DNA from: Nocardiopsis coralli
GTDB lineage: Bacteria > Actinomycetota > Actinomycetes > Streptosporangiales > Streptosporangiaceae
Assembly: GCF_014892575.1 (NCBI RefSeq)
Contig: NZ_JADBGI010000006.1
Span: 124,001 to 188,000, forward strand
DNA length: 64,000 nucleotides
Direction of reading: 5' to 3'
A model generated the notes under the pieces. The model was given only the letters and a program-made list of their open reading frames with translations. It was not told where the DNA came from and ran no database searches. This document shows, piece after piece, positions 42,586 to 51,247 of this stretch. Position 1 is the first letter of the stretch, and each line of letters begins with the position of its first letter. A program made the position numbers and the translations under genes.

Positions 42586-43554
42586 ATGAGCACCGTGAAC
42601 GTCACCGACGACCTGACCCCGGACCTCGCCGACCGTGTCCTCGCCCTCGCCGAGCAGGCCCAGGAGGCCGACGGCGTCGCCGCGCTCTCGGAACAGCCGC
42701 TGCTGCGCGTGCGCCACGGGGCGCCCGGGGGGAGCGCGCGCTTCCACGTGCTGACCGACGGCGGCGAGGTCGTGGGCGCGGGTGTGGTCGAGCGTGCCGC
42801 CGGCGAACCCGACTCCGCGGAGTTCGTCGTCGCGCCCGCGCAGCGCCGCCGCGGACACGGGGCGGGGCTGCTGCGTTCGGTCCGGCAGGACGCAGGGCCG
42901 GACGGGATCCGTGTGTGGGCGCACGGCCGCCTGCCCGGAGCGGCCGCCCTTGCCCGTTCCGCGGGATGGCACACCGTCCGCGAGCTCCTCAAGCTGCGCA
43001 TGCCCCTGCGCGACCTGACCGCCGACGAGCGCGGCGGGCCCTGGGCCGCACCCGAGCTGCCCGAGGTGTCGGTGCGCCCCGACGTCGCCGACAAGGTGAC
43101 CGTGCGCCCGTTCGAGGTCGGGCGCGACGAGCAGGCGTGGCTGCGCACCAACGCGCGTGCCTTCGCCGACCACCCGGAACAGGGCCGCCTGACCATGGAC
43201 GACCTGCGCCAGCGCCAGGAGGAGGACTGGTTCGACCCGGCCGGGTTCTTCCTCGCCGCGACGGAGCAGGGTGACGTCGCCGCCTTCCACTGGACCAAGA
43301 CCCACGCCGACGGGGCCGGCCTCACCGACGGCGAGACGGTCGGCGAGGTCTACGTCGTGGGTGTGGACCCGGACTGGCAGGGCACCGGGCTGGGCCGCAC
43401 CCTCACCCTCGCCGGCCTGCACCACCTGAGCGACTCCGGCCTCCCGTGGGTGCACCTGTACGTCGACGGGGAGAACACCGCGGCGGTGCGGCTGTACGAG
43501 AGCCTGGGCTTCTCCGTCTGGGAGGCCGACGTGATGTACGCGCCGGACGCATGA
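42586..43554 (+). CDS. mshD: Mycothiol synthase MshD
   Basis: A 322-residue tandem GNAT acetyltransferase that transfers acetyl from acetyl-CoA to Cys-GlcN-Ins, the last step of mycothiol synthesis. The first GNAT half has VAPAQRRRGHGAGLLRSV and the second has VGVDPDWQGTGLGRTLTL with LYVDGENTAAVRLYESLGF, both acetyl-CoA loops. FHWTKTHADG and the C-terminal EADVMYAPD match MshD. The gene order glnR...mshD...pst is shared with Streptomyces. Confidence 0.95.
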   Translation: MSTVNVTDDLTPDLADRVLALAEQAQEADGVAALSEQPLLRVRHGAPGGSARFHVLTDGGEVVGAGVVERAAGEPDSAEFVVAPAQRRRGHGAGLLRSVRQDAGPDGIRVWAHGRLPGAAALARSAGWHTVRELLKLRMPLRDLTADERGGPWAAPELPEVSVRPDVADKVTVRPFEVGRDEQAWLRTNARAFADHPEQGRLTMDDLRQRQEEDWFDPAGFFLAATEQGDVAAFHWTKTHADGAGLTDGETVGEVYVVGVDPDWQGTGLGRTLTLAGLHHLSDSGLPWVHLYVDGENTAAVRLYESLGFSVWEADVMYAPDA

Positions 43555-43560
43555 CCCCGG

Positions 43561-43596
43561 TCACCCCCGTCCGACTTCCGGTCCGGGTGGGGGTGA
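43561..43596. terminator. Terminator after mshD
   Basis: TCACCCCC (43561-43568) pairs with GGGGGTGA (43589-43596), with partial inner pairing. Confidence 0.6.
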
Positions 43597-43644
43597 TCAC
43601 ATTCACCGACCACATCCCCTGCGGCCACGGCGTTGCGACACCCC

Positions 43645-43688
43645 GTTCATCTGCCGTTCATCTCTTCTGGGAGATCTGGTCACCTCCG
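43645..43688 (+). promoter_or_regulatory. PHO box (PhoP direct repeats) of the pst operon
   Basis: Four consecutive 11-bp units: GTTCATCTGCC, GTTCATCTCTT, CTGGGAGATCT and GGTCACCTCCG. Units 1, 2 and 4 fit the streptomycete PhoP repeat G(G/T)TCAYYYR. A TACCTT -10 begins at 43694, so bound PhoP would sit over the -35 region and activate. Confidence 0.8.
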
Positions 43689-43693
43689 CCGCC

Positions 43694-43699
43694 TACCTT
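43694..43699 (+). promoter_or_regulatory. -10 box of the pst operon
   Basis: TACCTT, five bases after the PHO box and 75 nt upstream of the pstC start. Confidence 0.5.
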
Positions 43700-43774
43700 C
43701 ACATTCGGCGCGGCACGTCCTATTCGCGCGCCCGGGTGACCTGCCCAGCAACCCATTCCCAACGGAGCCACTCC

Positions 43775-44737
43775 ATGACGACCACGGACGCGCCCCAGGC
43801 GGCACCCCCGCCCTCGGGCAAGCGCCGGATCGGCGACGTAGTCTTCGCCGGGCTCGCCCGCAGCTCGGGCATCCTCATCCTGCTGATCCTGGCCGGTGTC
43901 GCCGCTTTCCTGATCGTCCAGGCATGGCCCTCGCTGTCGGCCAACACCGCGAACTTCCTGACGACCATGGAGTGGGACGCCAACGTCCGGGAGAACCCGG
44001 CCTTCGGTGTCGCGGCCCTGGCGTTCGGAACGGTCCTGGCCGCCACGATCGCGCTCGTGCTGGCCACACCGGTGGCGATCGGCATCGCGCTGTTCATCGT
44101 CTACTACGCACCCCGCAAGCTGGCTTCCCTGCTGGGCTACCTGGTCGACCTGCTCGCGGCGATCCCCAGCGTCGTCTACGGCCTGTGGGGCATCGGGTTC
44201 CTGGCGCCCCAGCTGGTCTCGGTCTTCGAAGGGCTCAGCCGCTACCTCGGCTGGATCCCGCTCTTCGCCGGACCGCCCTCCCCCTCCGGCCGGACCATCC
44301 TCACCGCGGGTGTGGTCCTGGCCGTCATGATCCTCCCGATCATCACCGCGATGTCCCGGGACGTCTTCCACCAGGTCCCGCAGGGCCACCGCGAGGCCGC
44401 CCTGGCCATGGGCGCCACCCGCTGGGAGATGATCCGCCTGGCCGTGCTGCCCTTCGGCAAGTCCGGCATCGTCGGCGGCGCCATGCTGGGCATGGGCCGC
44501 GCCCTCGGCGAGACGATGGCCGTGGCGATGATCCTCTCGCCGTCCCTGATGGTCTCCTGGAACCTGCTGCAGAGCGGTAACCAGACCATCGCCGGACACA
44601 TCGCGCTGCAGTACCCCGAGGCCACCGGCTACGGCGTCTCCGCGCTCATCGCCGCGGGTCTGGTGCTGTTCGCGATCACCCTGATCGTCAACATGGCGGC
44701 CCGCTACGTCGTCGCGCGTGGAAACAAGGAGGCCTGA
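43775..44737 (+). CDS. pstC: Phosphate ABC transporter permease PstC
   Basis: A 320-residue inner-membrane permease of the high-affinity phosphate importer. Six helices are present, with the EAA loop PQGHREAALAMGATRWEMIR and the signature LGMGRALGETMAVAMIL. ATG at 43775 is preceded by GGAG at 8 bases. In most genomes pstS, the phosphate-binding protein, comes first; here pstC is the first gene after the PHO box. It overlaps pstA by one base (TGATG). Confidence 0.95.
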   Translation: MTTTDAPQAAPPPSGKRRIGDVVFAGLARSSGILILLILAGVAAFLIVQAWPSLSANTANFLTTMEWDANVRENPAFGVAALAFGTVLAATIALVLATPVAIGIALFIVYYAPRKLASLLGYLVDLLAAIPSVVYGLWGIGFLAPQLVSVFEGLSRYLGWIPLFAGPPSPSGRTILTAGVVLAVMILPIITAMSRDVFHQVPQGHREAALAMGATRWEMIRLAVLPFGKSGIVGGAMLGMGRALGETMAVAMILSPSLMVSWNLLQSGNQTIAGHIALQYPEATGYGVSALIAAGLVLFAITLIVNMAARYVVARGNKEA

Positions 44738-45807
44738 TGAGCACGACGACCACGCAGCCTCCCGAGCCGGAGACCCGCGCCGACCTCAGCCGCGGCTCGC
44801 TGCCCCGCAACTTCTCGCCCGCGCTCCTGGCCGCCTCGGCCTCGGTCGTCGCCGGCGTACTGCTGGCCTTCTCCTCGTTCGGCGTCGTGCTGTGGGCGCT
44901 GCTCACCGCAGTCGCCTACCTGGTCATCACCGTGACGGCCTCCGCTCGCATCGAGGGCGCCCGTAAGGCCAAGGACCGCTTCGTCACCGCGATCGTCTAC
45001 GGGTGTTTCCTGCTGGCGATGGCACCGCTGGTCTCGGTCCTGTGGACGGTCACCGTCAACGGGATGGAGCGCTTCAGCGGCTACTTCCTGTCCGTGTCGA
45101 TGAACGGCGTCCTGCCGAGCATGGACGCGGGCGGCGTTTACCACGCCATCGTCGGCACCCTGGCCATCACCGGCATGGCCACCCTGATCTCGGTGCCCAT
45201 CGGTGTACTCACCGCGGTCTACCTGGTCGAGTACGCCGAAGGCCGCCTCAAGAAGTCCATCACCTTCTTCGTCGACGTCATGACGGGTATCCCGTCGATC
45301 GTCGCCGGCCTGTTCGTGGTCGCCCTGTGGATGATGCTGTTCGGTCCCGGGCACCTCAACGGCGCCTCCGCCGCGATCGCCCTCGCGGTGCTGATGATCC
45401 CGGTCGTGGTGCGCTCCAGCGAGGAGATGCTGCGGCTGGTCCCGCGTGAACTGCGGGAGGCCTCCTACGCCCTCGGTGTGCCCAAGTGGCGCACCATCAC
45501 CAAGGTGGTGCTGCCGACCTCCGCGGCCGGTCTGACCACCGGAATCATGCTCGCCATCGCGCGTGTTATCGGAGAGACGGCGCCGCTGGTGCTCACCGCG
45601 GGGTCGTCGGCCGTGTCCATCAACTGGAACCTGTTCGACGGGCAGATGATGAGCCTCCCGGTGTTCATCTACTCGCAGGTCCGCATGGGCGGGGCCGTGA
45701 ACTACGAAAGGGCCTGGGCCGCGGCGCTGACGCTGATCCTGGTGGTCATGCTGCTGTTCTTCCTGGCCCGCATGATCGGCCGCCTCTTCGCTCCGAAGAC
45801 CCGCTGA
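44737..45807 (+). CDS. pstA: Phosphate ABC transporter permease PstA
   Basis: A 356-residue permease, partner of PstC. The EAA loop PRELREASYALGVPKWRTIT and the ARVIGETAPLVLTAG segment are conserved, as is VDVMTGIPSIVAGLFVV. The N-terminal ~60 residues hold an extra helical pair common in actinobacterial PstA. It starts at the base overlapping the pstC stop. Confidence 0.95.
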   Translation: MSTTTTQPPEPETRADLSRGSLPRNFSPALLAASASVVAGVLLAFSSFGVVLWALLTAVAYLVITVTASARIEGARKAKDRFVTAIVYGCFLLAMAPLVSVLWTVTVNGMERFSGYFLSVSMNGVLPSMDAGGVYHAIVGTLAITGMATLISVPIGVLTAVYLVEYAEGRLKKSITFFVDVMTGIPSIVAGLFVVALWMMLFGPGHLNGASAAIALAVLMIPVVVRSSEEMLRLVPRELREASYALGVPKWRTITKVVLPTSAAGLTTGIMLAIARVIGETAPLVLTAGSSAVSINWNLFDGQMMSLPVFIYSQVRMGGAVNYERAWAAALTLILVVMLLFFLARMIGRLFAPKTR

Positions 45808-45843
45808 CCACCGACCCACGCTCTGACTCACGAGGAACATCCA

Positions 45844-46623
45844 GTGGCGAAACGAATCGACGTCTCCGGACTCCACGTCTACTACGGCGACTTCATGGCC
45901 GTCGAGGACGTCTCCATGACCATCGAGCCGCGGTCGGTGACAGCGTTCATCGGGTCCTCCGGCTGCGGCAAGTCCACCTTCCTGCGTGCGCTGAACCGCA
46001 TGCACGAGGTCACGCCCGGCGCCCGCGCCGACGGCAAGGTCCTCCTGGACGACCTGGACATCTACGGCCCCGACGTCGACCCGGTCATGGTCCGGGGCGA
46101 GATCGGGATGGTCTTCCAGAAGGCCAACCCGTTCCCCACCATGTCGATCTACGACAACGTCATCGCGGGGGCCAAGCTCAACAACTCCCGGATGTCCAAG
46201 TCCGAGGCCGACGACCTGGTCGAGGAGTCCCTCCGCGGCGCGAACCTGTGGGAGGAGGTCAAGGACCGCCTCAACAAGCCCGGTTCCGGCCTCTCCGGCG
46301 GTCAGCAGCAGCGCCTGTGCATCGCCCGCGCCACCGCGGTCAAGCCGTCCGTGCTGCTCATGGACGAGCCCTGCTCGGCGCTGGACCCGATCTCCACGCT
46401 CGCGATCGAGGACCTCATCCACAAGATGAAGGAGGACTACACGATCGTGATCGTCACGCACAACATGCAGCAGGCCGCGCGTGTGTCCGACCGCACCGCG
46501 TTCTTCAACCTCTCCGCCCCCGGCAAGCCCGGCAAGCTCATCGAGATGGGCGAGACCAACCAGATGTTCACCCGTCCCGACAAGCAGGAGACGGAGAACT
46601 ACATCACGGGCCGCTTCGGGTAG
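45844..46623 (+). CDS. pstB: Phosphate ABC transporter ATP-binding protein PstB
   Basis: A 259-residue ATPase powering PstCA. Walker A is GSSGCGKST (~residues 38-46), the Q loop is [14 protein letters not shown], the signature [14 protein letters not shown], Walker [14 protein letters not shown], and the H loop [17 protein letters not shown] at 45844 follows GAGGAA. A strong hairpin follows the gene. Confidence 0.96.
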   Translation: MAKRIDVSGLHVYYGDFMAVEDVSMTIEPRSVTAFIGSSGCGKSTFLRALNRMHEVTPGARADGKVLLDDLDIYGPDVDPVMVRGEIGMVFQKANPFPTMSIYDNVIAGAKLNNSRMSKSEADDLVEESLRGANLWEEVKDRLNKPGSGLSGGQQQRLCIARATAVKPSVLLMDEPCSALDPISTLAIEDLIHKMKEDYTIVIVTHNMQQAARVSDRTAFFNLSAPGKPGKLIEMGETNQMFTRPDKQETENYITGRFG

Positions 46624-46642
46624 GCCCTCACGAACACACGAA

Positions 46643-46675
46643 TGGGCCGGGGCATCCGTCGGGTGCCCCGGCCCA
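46643..46675. terminator. Terminator after pstB
   Basis: A perfect 12-bp stem TGGGCCGGGGCA (46643-46654) with its complement (46664-46675). It lies between convergent pstB and the DUF47 gene. Confidence 0.75.
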
Positions 46676-46710
46676 CGTGTGTCTTCGGCCGGGGTGTCCG
46701 GCCGGCGTGC

Positions 46711-47328
46711 TCAGCCGTTCTTGACCACGATCGTCTCGACCGTGTTCGCCACGTGCTCGAACGCGTCGGCGGCGGTCTCCAGCTCCTCGATGACGTCCTT
46801 GAGCTTGAGCACCGTCAGCGCCTCGTACTCGCCGCTGAACAGGTGGGCGAGGAGCTTGCGGTAGATGCGGTCGGCCTGGTTCTCGAGCTGGTTGATCTCG
46901 ATCCAGTACCGGGTGAGGTCCTCGAGGTCGCGCAGGCGCGGCATGGCCTCGGCGGTCAGCTCCGCAGCGCGCTCGAGCACCTCGATCTGGTCGATGATGC
47001 CCTTGGGCAGGCGGTCGAGCCGGTAGAGCCCGATGAGGTCGACGGCGGCCTCCATGGAGTCCATGACGTCGTCGAGGTTGGAGGCGAGGCGGTAGATGTC
47101 CTCGCGGTGTATAGGGGTCGCCGAGCTCTTGTTGAGCCGCCGCATGATGGCGTGGGTGGCGTCGTCGCCGGCGTGCTCGCAGGCGCGCATCTTCTCAGTG
47201 ATGGCCTCCCGGTCGGCCCCGTCACTCATCAGCTCCACCAGCAGGCGGGCCGCGATGACCAGGTTGTTCGCCGAATCGGTGAACATTTCGTAGTAGCTGT
47301 CATCACGCGGGCGCAAACGCAGGCGCAC
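46711..47328 (-). CDS. DUF47 family PhoU-like protein (Pit accessory)
   Basis: A 205-residue all-helical protein of the DUF47/PhoU-like group: SYYEMFTDSANNLVIAARLL, CEHAGDDATHAIMRRLNKS and the EDIYRLASNLDDVMDSMEAA segment. It usually stands next to a Pit low-affinity phosphate transporter and modulates it. Here the downstream neighbour is the convergent pstB, and no pit gene is present. GTG at 47328 follows GGGAGAG; the longer frame start lacks a site. Its place by pst suggests a role in phosphate homeostasis. Confidence 0.88.
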   Translation of the reverse strand: MRLRLRPRDDSYYEMFTDSANNLVIAARLLVELMSDGADREAITEKMRACEHAGDDATHAIMRRLNKSSATPIHREDIYRLASNLDDVMDSMEAAVDLIGLYRLDRLPKGIIDQIEVLERAAELTAEAMPRLRDLEDLTRYWIEINQLENQADRIYRKLLAHLFSGEYEALTVLKLKDVIEELETAADAFEHVANTVETIVVKNG

Positions 47329-47634
47329 GTCGTCTCTCCCGATGGTGCGGTGGTCTTCCATGGTGGATATTACGGGCGCTGACCAGTTGCTTCAGCGCGA
47401 CAGCGCGCGGTGTGGCACCCGGCTGGGGGCCGGGAGGCCAGGGACGCTACCGTGTCCGGCGCTCCGGGGCCAGTGGGGCCCTGAGACAGGAATCACCCGG
47501 GCGGCGGGGGCAGCAGTGGTCTCGGCCCGCAGGTGCCTCTCGGTGTCCACCTTCGGGGCATTTCCGCCCGCTGACAAGTATCCCCATCGCTTCGTGACCC
47601 GATCGTCCCGGGGTACGGGGACCCCGGATGACCG

Positions 47635-47646
47635 TACTCTGGCCGC
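47635..47646 (+). promoter_or_regulatory. Leaderless promoter of the SCP2-like gene
   Basis: TACTCT at 47635-47640, 6-nt spacer, ATG at 47647. Confidence 0.55.
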
Positions 47647-48093
47647 ATGCCGACCGCACTCACAGCGAGCGCCGTGAAGCGCCTGCGCACCGCCCTGGAC
47701 GCCCAGCGCGACGCCCTGGGGGAACCCCCGTTCGAGGGCGGGGACGAGGAGGCGGTGGCCGCCTGCGCCCGTGCCGTACTGCGTGCGTCCGAGCCCCAGC
47801 GCCCGGCGGTCAAGGCGGCCGTGCGCGCCACCCTGGCGGTCCTGGCCGAACGCGCCCCGGGCAACAGCCTCGAGGTCCGGGTGCCGCCGTACGGGGCGGT
47901 CCAGGCGGTCGAGGGGCCCCGGCACACACGCGGCACTCCCCCGGGGGTCGTGGAGACCGACCCGATCACGTGGCTTCGTCTGGCCACCGGCGGCACGGAC
48001 TGGCAGGGCGAGCTCGGGGGCCACCGCGTCAGCGCGAGCGGTGCCCGCGCCGACCTCTCCGGCCACCTGCCGCTGTGGGCCCCGGCGGAATGA
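47647..48093 (+). CDS. Sterol carrier family (SCP2-like) protein
   Basis: A 148-residue protein of the actinobacterial SCP2-like group that stands upstream of purF in many genomes. It has an N-terminal helical part (VRRLRTALDAQ-type, ARAVLRASEPQRPAVKAAVR) and a beta-sheet SCP part with LEVRVPPYGAVQAVEG and the conserved TDPITWLRLATGGTDW. SCP2 domains bind lipids in a hydrophobic tunnel; the ligand here is unknown. Confidence 0.84.
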   Translation: MPTALTASAVKRLRTALDAQRDALGEPPFEGGDEEAVAACARAVLRASEPQRPAVKAAVRATLAVLAERAPGNSLEVRVPPYGAVQAVEGPRHTRGTPPGVVETDPITWLRLATGGTDWQGELGGHRVSASGARADLSGHLPLWAPAE

Positions 48094-48193
48094 CCCCGCC
48101 CCGCGAACGCCCTCCGGGAGCCCCGGAACCGGGTTGTGGCGGGCCCCGGCGACAGATGGAACCCCGAGTGCCGTTCCGCTGATCGGCAGGCAC

Positions 48194-48205
48194 TAAGCTG
48201 GGCAC
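48194..48205 (+). promoter_or_regulatory. Leaderless promoter of purF
   Basis: TAAGCT at 48194-48199, 6-nt spacer, GTG at 48206. No Shine-Dalgarno sequence. Confidence 0.6.
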
Positions 48206-49699
48206 GTGCCGTACTCCGACGGCCGGCTCTCCATGGACCTCGATCCGCGTGAACGCGGCCCGCAGGACGCCTGCGGTGTCTTCGGGGTCTGGGCACCCGG
48301 CGAAGAAGTCAGCAAGCTCACCTACTTCGGTCTCTACGCGCTCCAACACCGCGGGCAGGAGTCCGCAGGCATCGCCCTGAGCGACGGGGAACGCATCGTC
48401 GTCTACAAGGACATGGGGCTCGTCTCCCAGGTCTTCGACGAGGCGACCCTCGAGAACCTGCGCGGACACATGGCGATCGGGCACTGCCGCTACTCCACGA
48501 CCGGCTCCCCGGTCTGGGAGAACGCCCAGCCGACGTTCGCCCGGGAGGGCGGCCTGGCGCTCGGGCACAACGGCAACCTGATCAACACCGCCGAGCTGGC
48601 ATCCCAGCTCAAGGGTTCGCAGCGCGCCTCGACGGACACCGAGATCCTCACCCAGCTCCTGGCCGACCGTGCCCACGGCGACCCCGACGTCACCGTCGAG
48701 GACGCGGCGATGGAGCTGCTCCCGCAGGTCCGCGGGGCCTTCTCGCTGGTGTTCATGGACGAGAACACGCTGTACGCGGCGCGCGACCCCCAGGGGATCC
48801 GCCCGTTCGTGCTCGGCCGCCTCGGCGAGACCTCCGGCGCCGGCGGATGGGTCGTGGCCAGTGAGACCGCGGCCCTCGACATCGTGGGTGCGGAGTTCGT
48901 CCGCGAGATCGAACCGGGCGAGTTCCTGACCATCGACGAGCGGGGGGTGCGCTCGCGCAGCTTCGCGCCCGCCGACCGCAAGGGCTGCCTCTTCGAGTAC
49001 GTCTACCTGGCCCGCCCCGACACCACGATCGCCGGGCGCAACGTCAACACGACCCGGGTGGAGGTCGGCCGCCGTCTGGCCGCCGAGCACCCCGTCGACG
49101 CCGATCTGGTGATCCCCGTCCCGGAGTCGGGCACCCCGCCCGCGGTCGGGTACGCCGAGGCCAGCGGGATCCCCTTCGCCCAGGGCCTGGTGAAGAACTC
49201 CTACGTCGGCCGCACGTTCATCCAGCCCAGCCAGACCCTGCGCCAGCTCGGGATCCGGCTCAAGCTCAACCCTCTGCGCGACGTCATCGCGGGCCGCCGC
49301 CTGGTGGTCGTGGACGACTCGATCGTGCGCGGCAACACCCAGCGCGCCCTCGTGCGCATGCTGCGCGAGGCCGGGGCCACGGAGATCCACGTGCGCATCT
49401 CCAGTCCCCCGGTGCTGTGGCCCTGTTACTACGGCGTGGACTTCGCGACCCGCAACGAGCTCATCGCCGCGAACCTGTCGACGGACGAGATCGCCGAGTC
49501 CATCGGCGCCGACACCCTGGCCTACGTGAGCCTGGACGAGCTCACCGCCGCCACGGAGGTCCCCTCCGGCCAGCTCTGCCGGGCCTGCTTCGACGGTGTG
49601 TACCCGCTGGAGGTCGACACCGGCTCCCAGGGCAAGTACCTGCTGGAGAAGGCCTGCGGCACCCCCGAGGAGACCGTGGCCGCGGGCGGCCGCGGCTGA
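48206..49699 (+). CDS. purF: Amidophosphoribosyltransferase
   Basis: A 497-residue enzyme for the first committed step of purine synthesis (PRPP + glutamine to phosphoribosylamine). An N-terminal propeptide of ~22 residues precedes Cys in QDACGVFGVW, which becomes the catalytic N-terminal Cys after cleavage. Glutaminase motifs HRGQESAGIA and GHNGNLIN and the PRPP loop VVVDDSIVRGNTQRALV are intact. The late CRACFDGVYP matches the Fe-S type PurF. purM follows at 97 bp. Confidence 0.96.
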   Translation: MPYSDGRLSMDLDPRERGPQDACGVFGVWAPGEEVSKLTYFGLYALQHRGQESAGIALSDGERIVVYKDMGLVSQVFDEATLENLRGHMAIGHCRYSTTGSPVWENAQPTFAREGGLALGHNGNLINTAELASQLKGSQRASTDTEILTQLLADRAHGDPDVTVEDAAMELLPQVRGAFSLVFMDENTLYAARDPQGIRPFVLGRLGETSGAGGWVVASETAALDIVGAEFVREIEPGEFLTIDERGVRSRSFAPADRKGCLFEYVYLARPDTTIAGRNVNTTRVEVGRRLAAEHPVDADLVIPVPESGTPPAVGYAEASGIPFAQGLVKNSYVGRTFIQPSQTLRQLGIRLKLNPLRDVIAGRRLVVVDDSIVRGNTQRALVRMLREAGATEIHVRISSPPVLWPCYYGVDFATRNELIAANLSTDEIAESIGADTLAYVSLDELTAATEVPSGQLCRACFDGVYPLEVDTGSQGKYLLEKACGTPEETVAAGGRG

Positions 49700-49796
49700 C
49701 CCCTCGGGGCCCTTCGTTTGCACACCGCCCGGCTGCGCCGTGCCCGGAACGGGGCGGCGGCCGGGACCACCGAACACATCACGAGGAGTAACTCGC

Positions 49797-50858
49797 GTGG
49801 CAGCCGAGAACACGGGGGCGGGCGCCTACGCGGCCGCGGGCGTCGACATCGCCGCGGGTGAGCGCGCCGTCGACCTGATGAAGCGCCACGTCGCGCGGAC
49901 CCGCCGCCCGGAGCAGGTCACCGACGCCAGCGGTTTCGCCGGGCTGTTCCGCCTGGACACCGCCAAGTACCGCGACCCGGTCCTGGCGACCTCCACCGAC
50001 GGGGTCGGCACCAAGGTCATGCTCGCCCAGCAGCTGGACCGCCACGACACCATCGGCATCGACCTGGTGGCGATGGTCGTGGACGACCTCGTGGTCAGCG
50101 GTGCCGAGCCGCTGTTCATGACCGACTACATCGCGACCGGCGCGGTGGTGCCCGAGCGCATCGCCGAGATCGTCGGCGGGATCGCCGAGGGCTGCCACCA
50201 GGCCGGGTGCGCGCTCGTCGGCGGGGAGACCGCCGAGCACCCGGGCGCGATGGAACCGCACGAGTACGACCTGGCCGGCGCGGGGACCGGCGTGGTCGAG
50301 GGCGACGCGATCCTGGGCCCTGACCGGGTGCGCGAGGGCGACGCCGTCATCGCGATGGCCTCCTCGGGCCCGCACTCCAACGGGTACTCGCTGATCCGCC
50401 GGATCGTCGACGAGGCCGACCTGGACCTGTTCGCCGAGGTCCCGGAGTTGGGCACGACCCTGGGCGAGGCCCTGCTGACGCCGACCCGGGTCTACGCCGC
50501 GGACTGCGTGGCCCTGACCTCGGAGGTCGAGGTCCACGCGTACTCCCACGTCACCGGCGGCGGCCTGGCCGCGAACCTGGCCCGTTCCCTGCCCGACCAC
50601 GTGGACGCACACGTGGACCGCGGTACCTGGGCCCCGGGTCCGCTGTTCGACCACCTCGCCGAGAAGGGCGGCGTCGCACGCGAGGACATGGAGGCCACGT
50701 TCAACATGGGCGTGGGCATGGTCGCGATCGTCGCGGAACAGGACGCCGACCGGGCCCTGGCCCTGCTCGACGGACGCGGGCTCGCCGCTTGGCGCCTGGG
50801 CTCGGTGACCGCCGGCAAGGGCAACACCGTCGTGGAGGGTGAGTACCGGTCGGCGTGA
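49797..50858 (+). CDS. purM: Phosphoribosylformylglycinamidine cyclo-ligase
   Basis: A 353-residue AIR synthetase that closes the imidazole ring with ATP. TSTDGVGTKVMLAQQL, GIDLVAMVVDDLVVSGAEPL and VGGETAEHPGAM are the classical motifs, with HVTGGGLAANLARSLP near the C terminus. GTG at 49797 follows GAGGAG. It forms the purF-purM pair typical of actinobacteria and ends before a strong hairpin. Confidence 0.96.
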   Translation: MAAENTGAGAYAAAGVDIAAGERAVDLMKRHVARTRRPEQVTDASGFAGLFRLDTAKYRDPVLATSTDGVGTKVMLAQQLDRHDTIGIDLVAMVVDDLVVSGAEPLFMTDYIATGAVVPERIAEIVGGIAEGCHQAGCALVGGETAEHPGAMEPHEYDLAGAGTGVVEGDAILGPDRVREGDAVIAMASSGPHSNGYSLIRRIVDEADLDLFAEVPELGTTLGEALLTPTRVYAADCVALTSEVEVHAYSHVTGGGLAANLARSLPDHVDAHVDRGTWAPGPLFDHLAEKGGVAREDMEATFNMGVGMVAIVAEQDADRALALLDGRGLAAWRLGSVTAGKGNTVVEGEYRSA

Positions 50859-50891
50859 GCGCACCGGTGTCCGCCCAAAAGGGGTGCGAAC

Positions 50892-50931
50892 ATAGCCGGT
50901 GCGAACCACAGGAGTGGTTCGCACCGGCTAT
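50892..50931. terminator. Perfect 18-bp stem terminator after purM
   Basis: ATAGCCGGTGCGAACCAC (50892-50909), loop AGGA, complement 50914-50931. The longest perfect hairpin noticed in the window; no U tract. Confidence 0.8.
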
Positions 50932-51019
50932 ATCCACCTGTTCGCGGCTTCCCCGGGACATCGGGGGCTGCCCACAGGCTCAGTTGTCGCTGTCCGAGCG
51001 GTCGAAGACCTCGGCCGAC

Positions 51020-51247
51020 CTACTTGTCGGAGTCCGAGTACTCTTCGGCGAGATCGGCGTAACGGTCGATCAGTTCGTCGTGAGGTTCTCCGTAGGAGTC
51101 CTCCGGGCCCGACGGCCCGCTCTGAGACCCCTCACCCTCAGCGACACCCAGCTCCGACCGCAGCCGATCGAGGTCGGTCCCACCGGTGCTGTACTTGAGC
51201 TTCCGGGCGACCTTCTGCTGCTTGGCCTTGGCTCGGCCGCGCCCCAT
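51020..51247 (-). CDS. DUF3073 family protein
   Basis: A 75-residue protein: basic N terminus (GRGRAKAKQQKVARKLKYST), then an acidic tail ending YADLAEEYSDSDK. It matches DUF3073, a small conserved actinobacterial protein of unknown function encoded next to purM. The charge split (basic head, acidic tail) suggests nucleic acid or ribosome contact, which is inference. Confidence 0.88.
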   Translation of the reverse strand: MGRGRAKAKQQKVARKLKYSTGGTDLDRLRSELGVAEGEGSQSGPSGPEDSYGEPHDELIDRYADLAEEYSDSDK

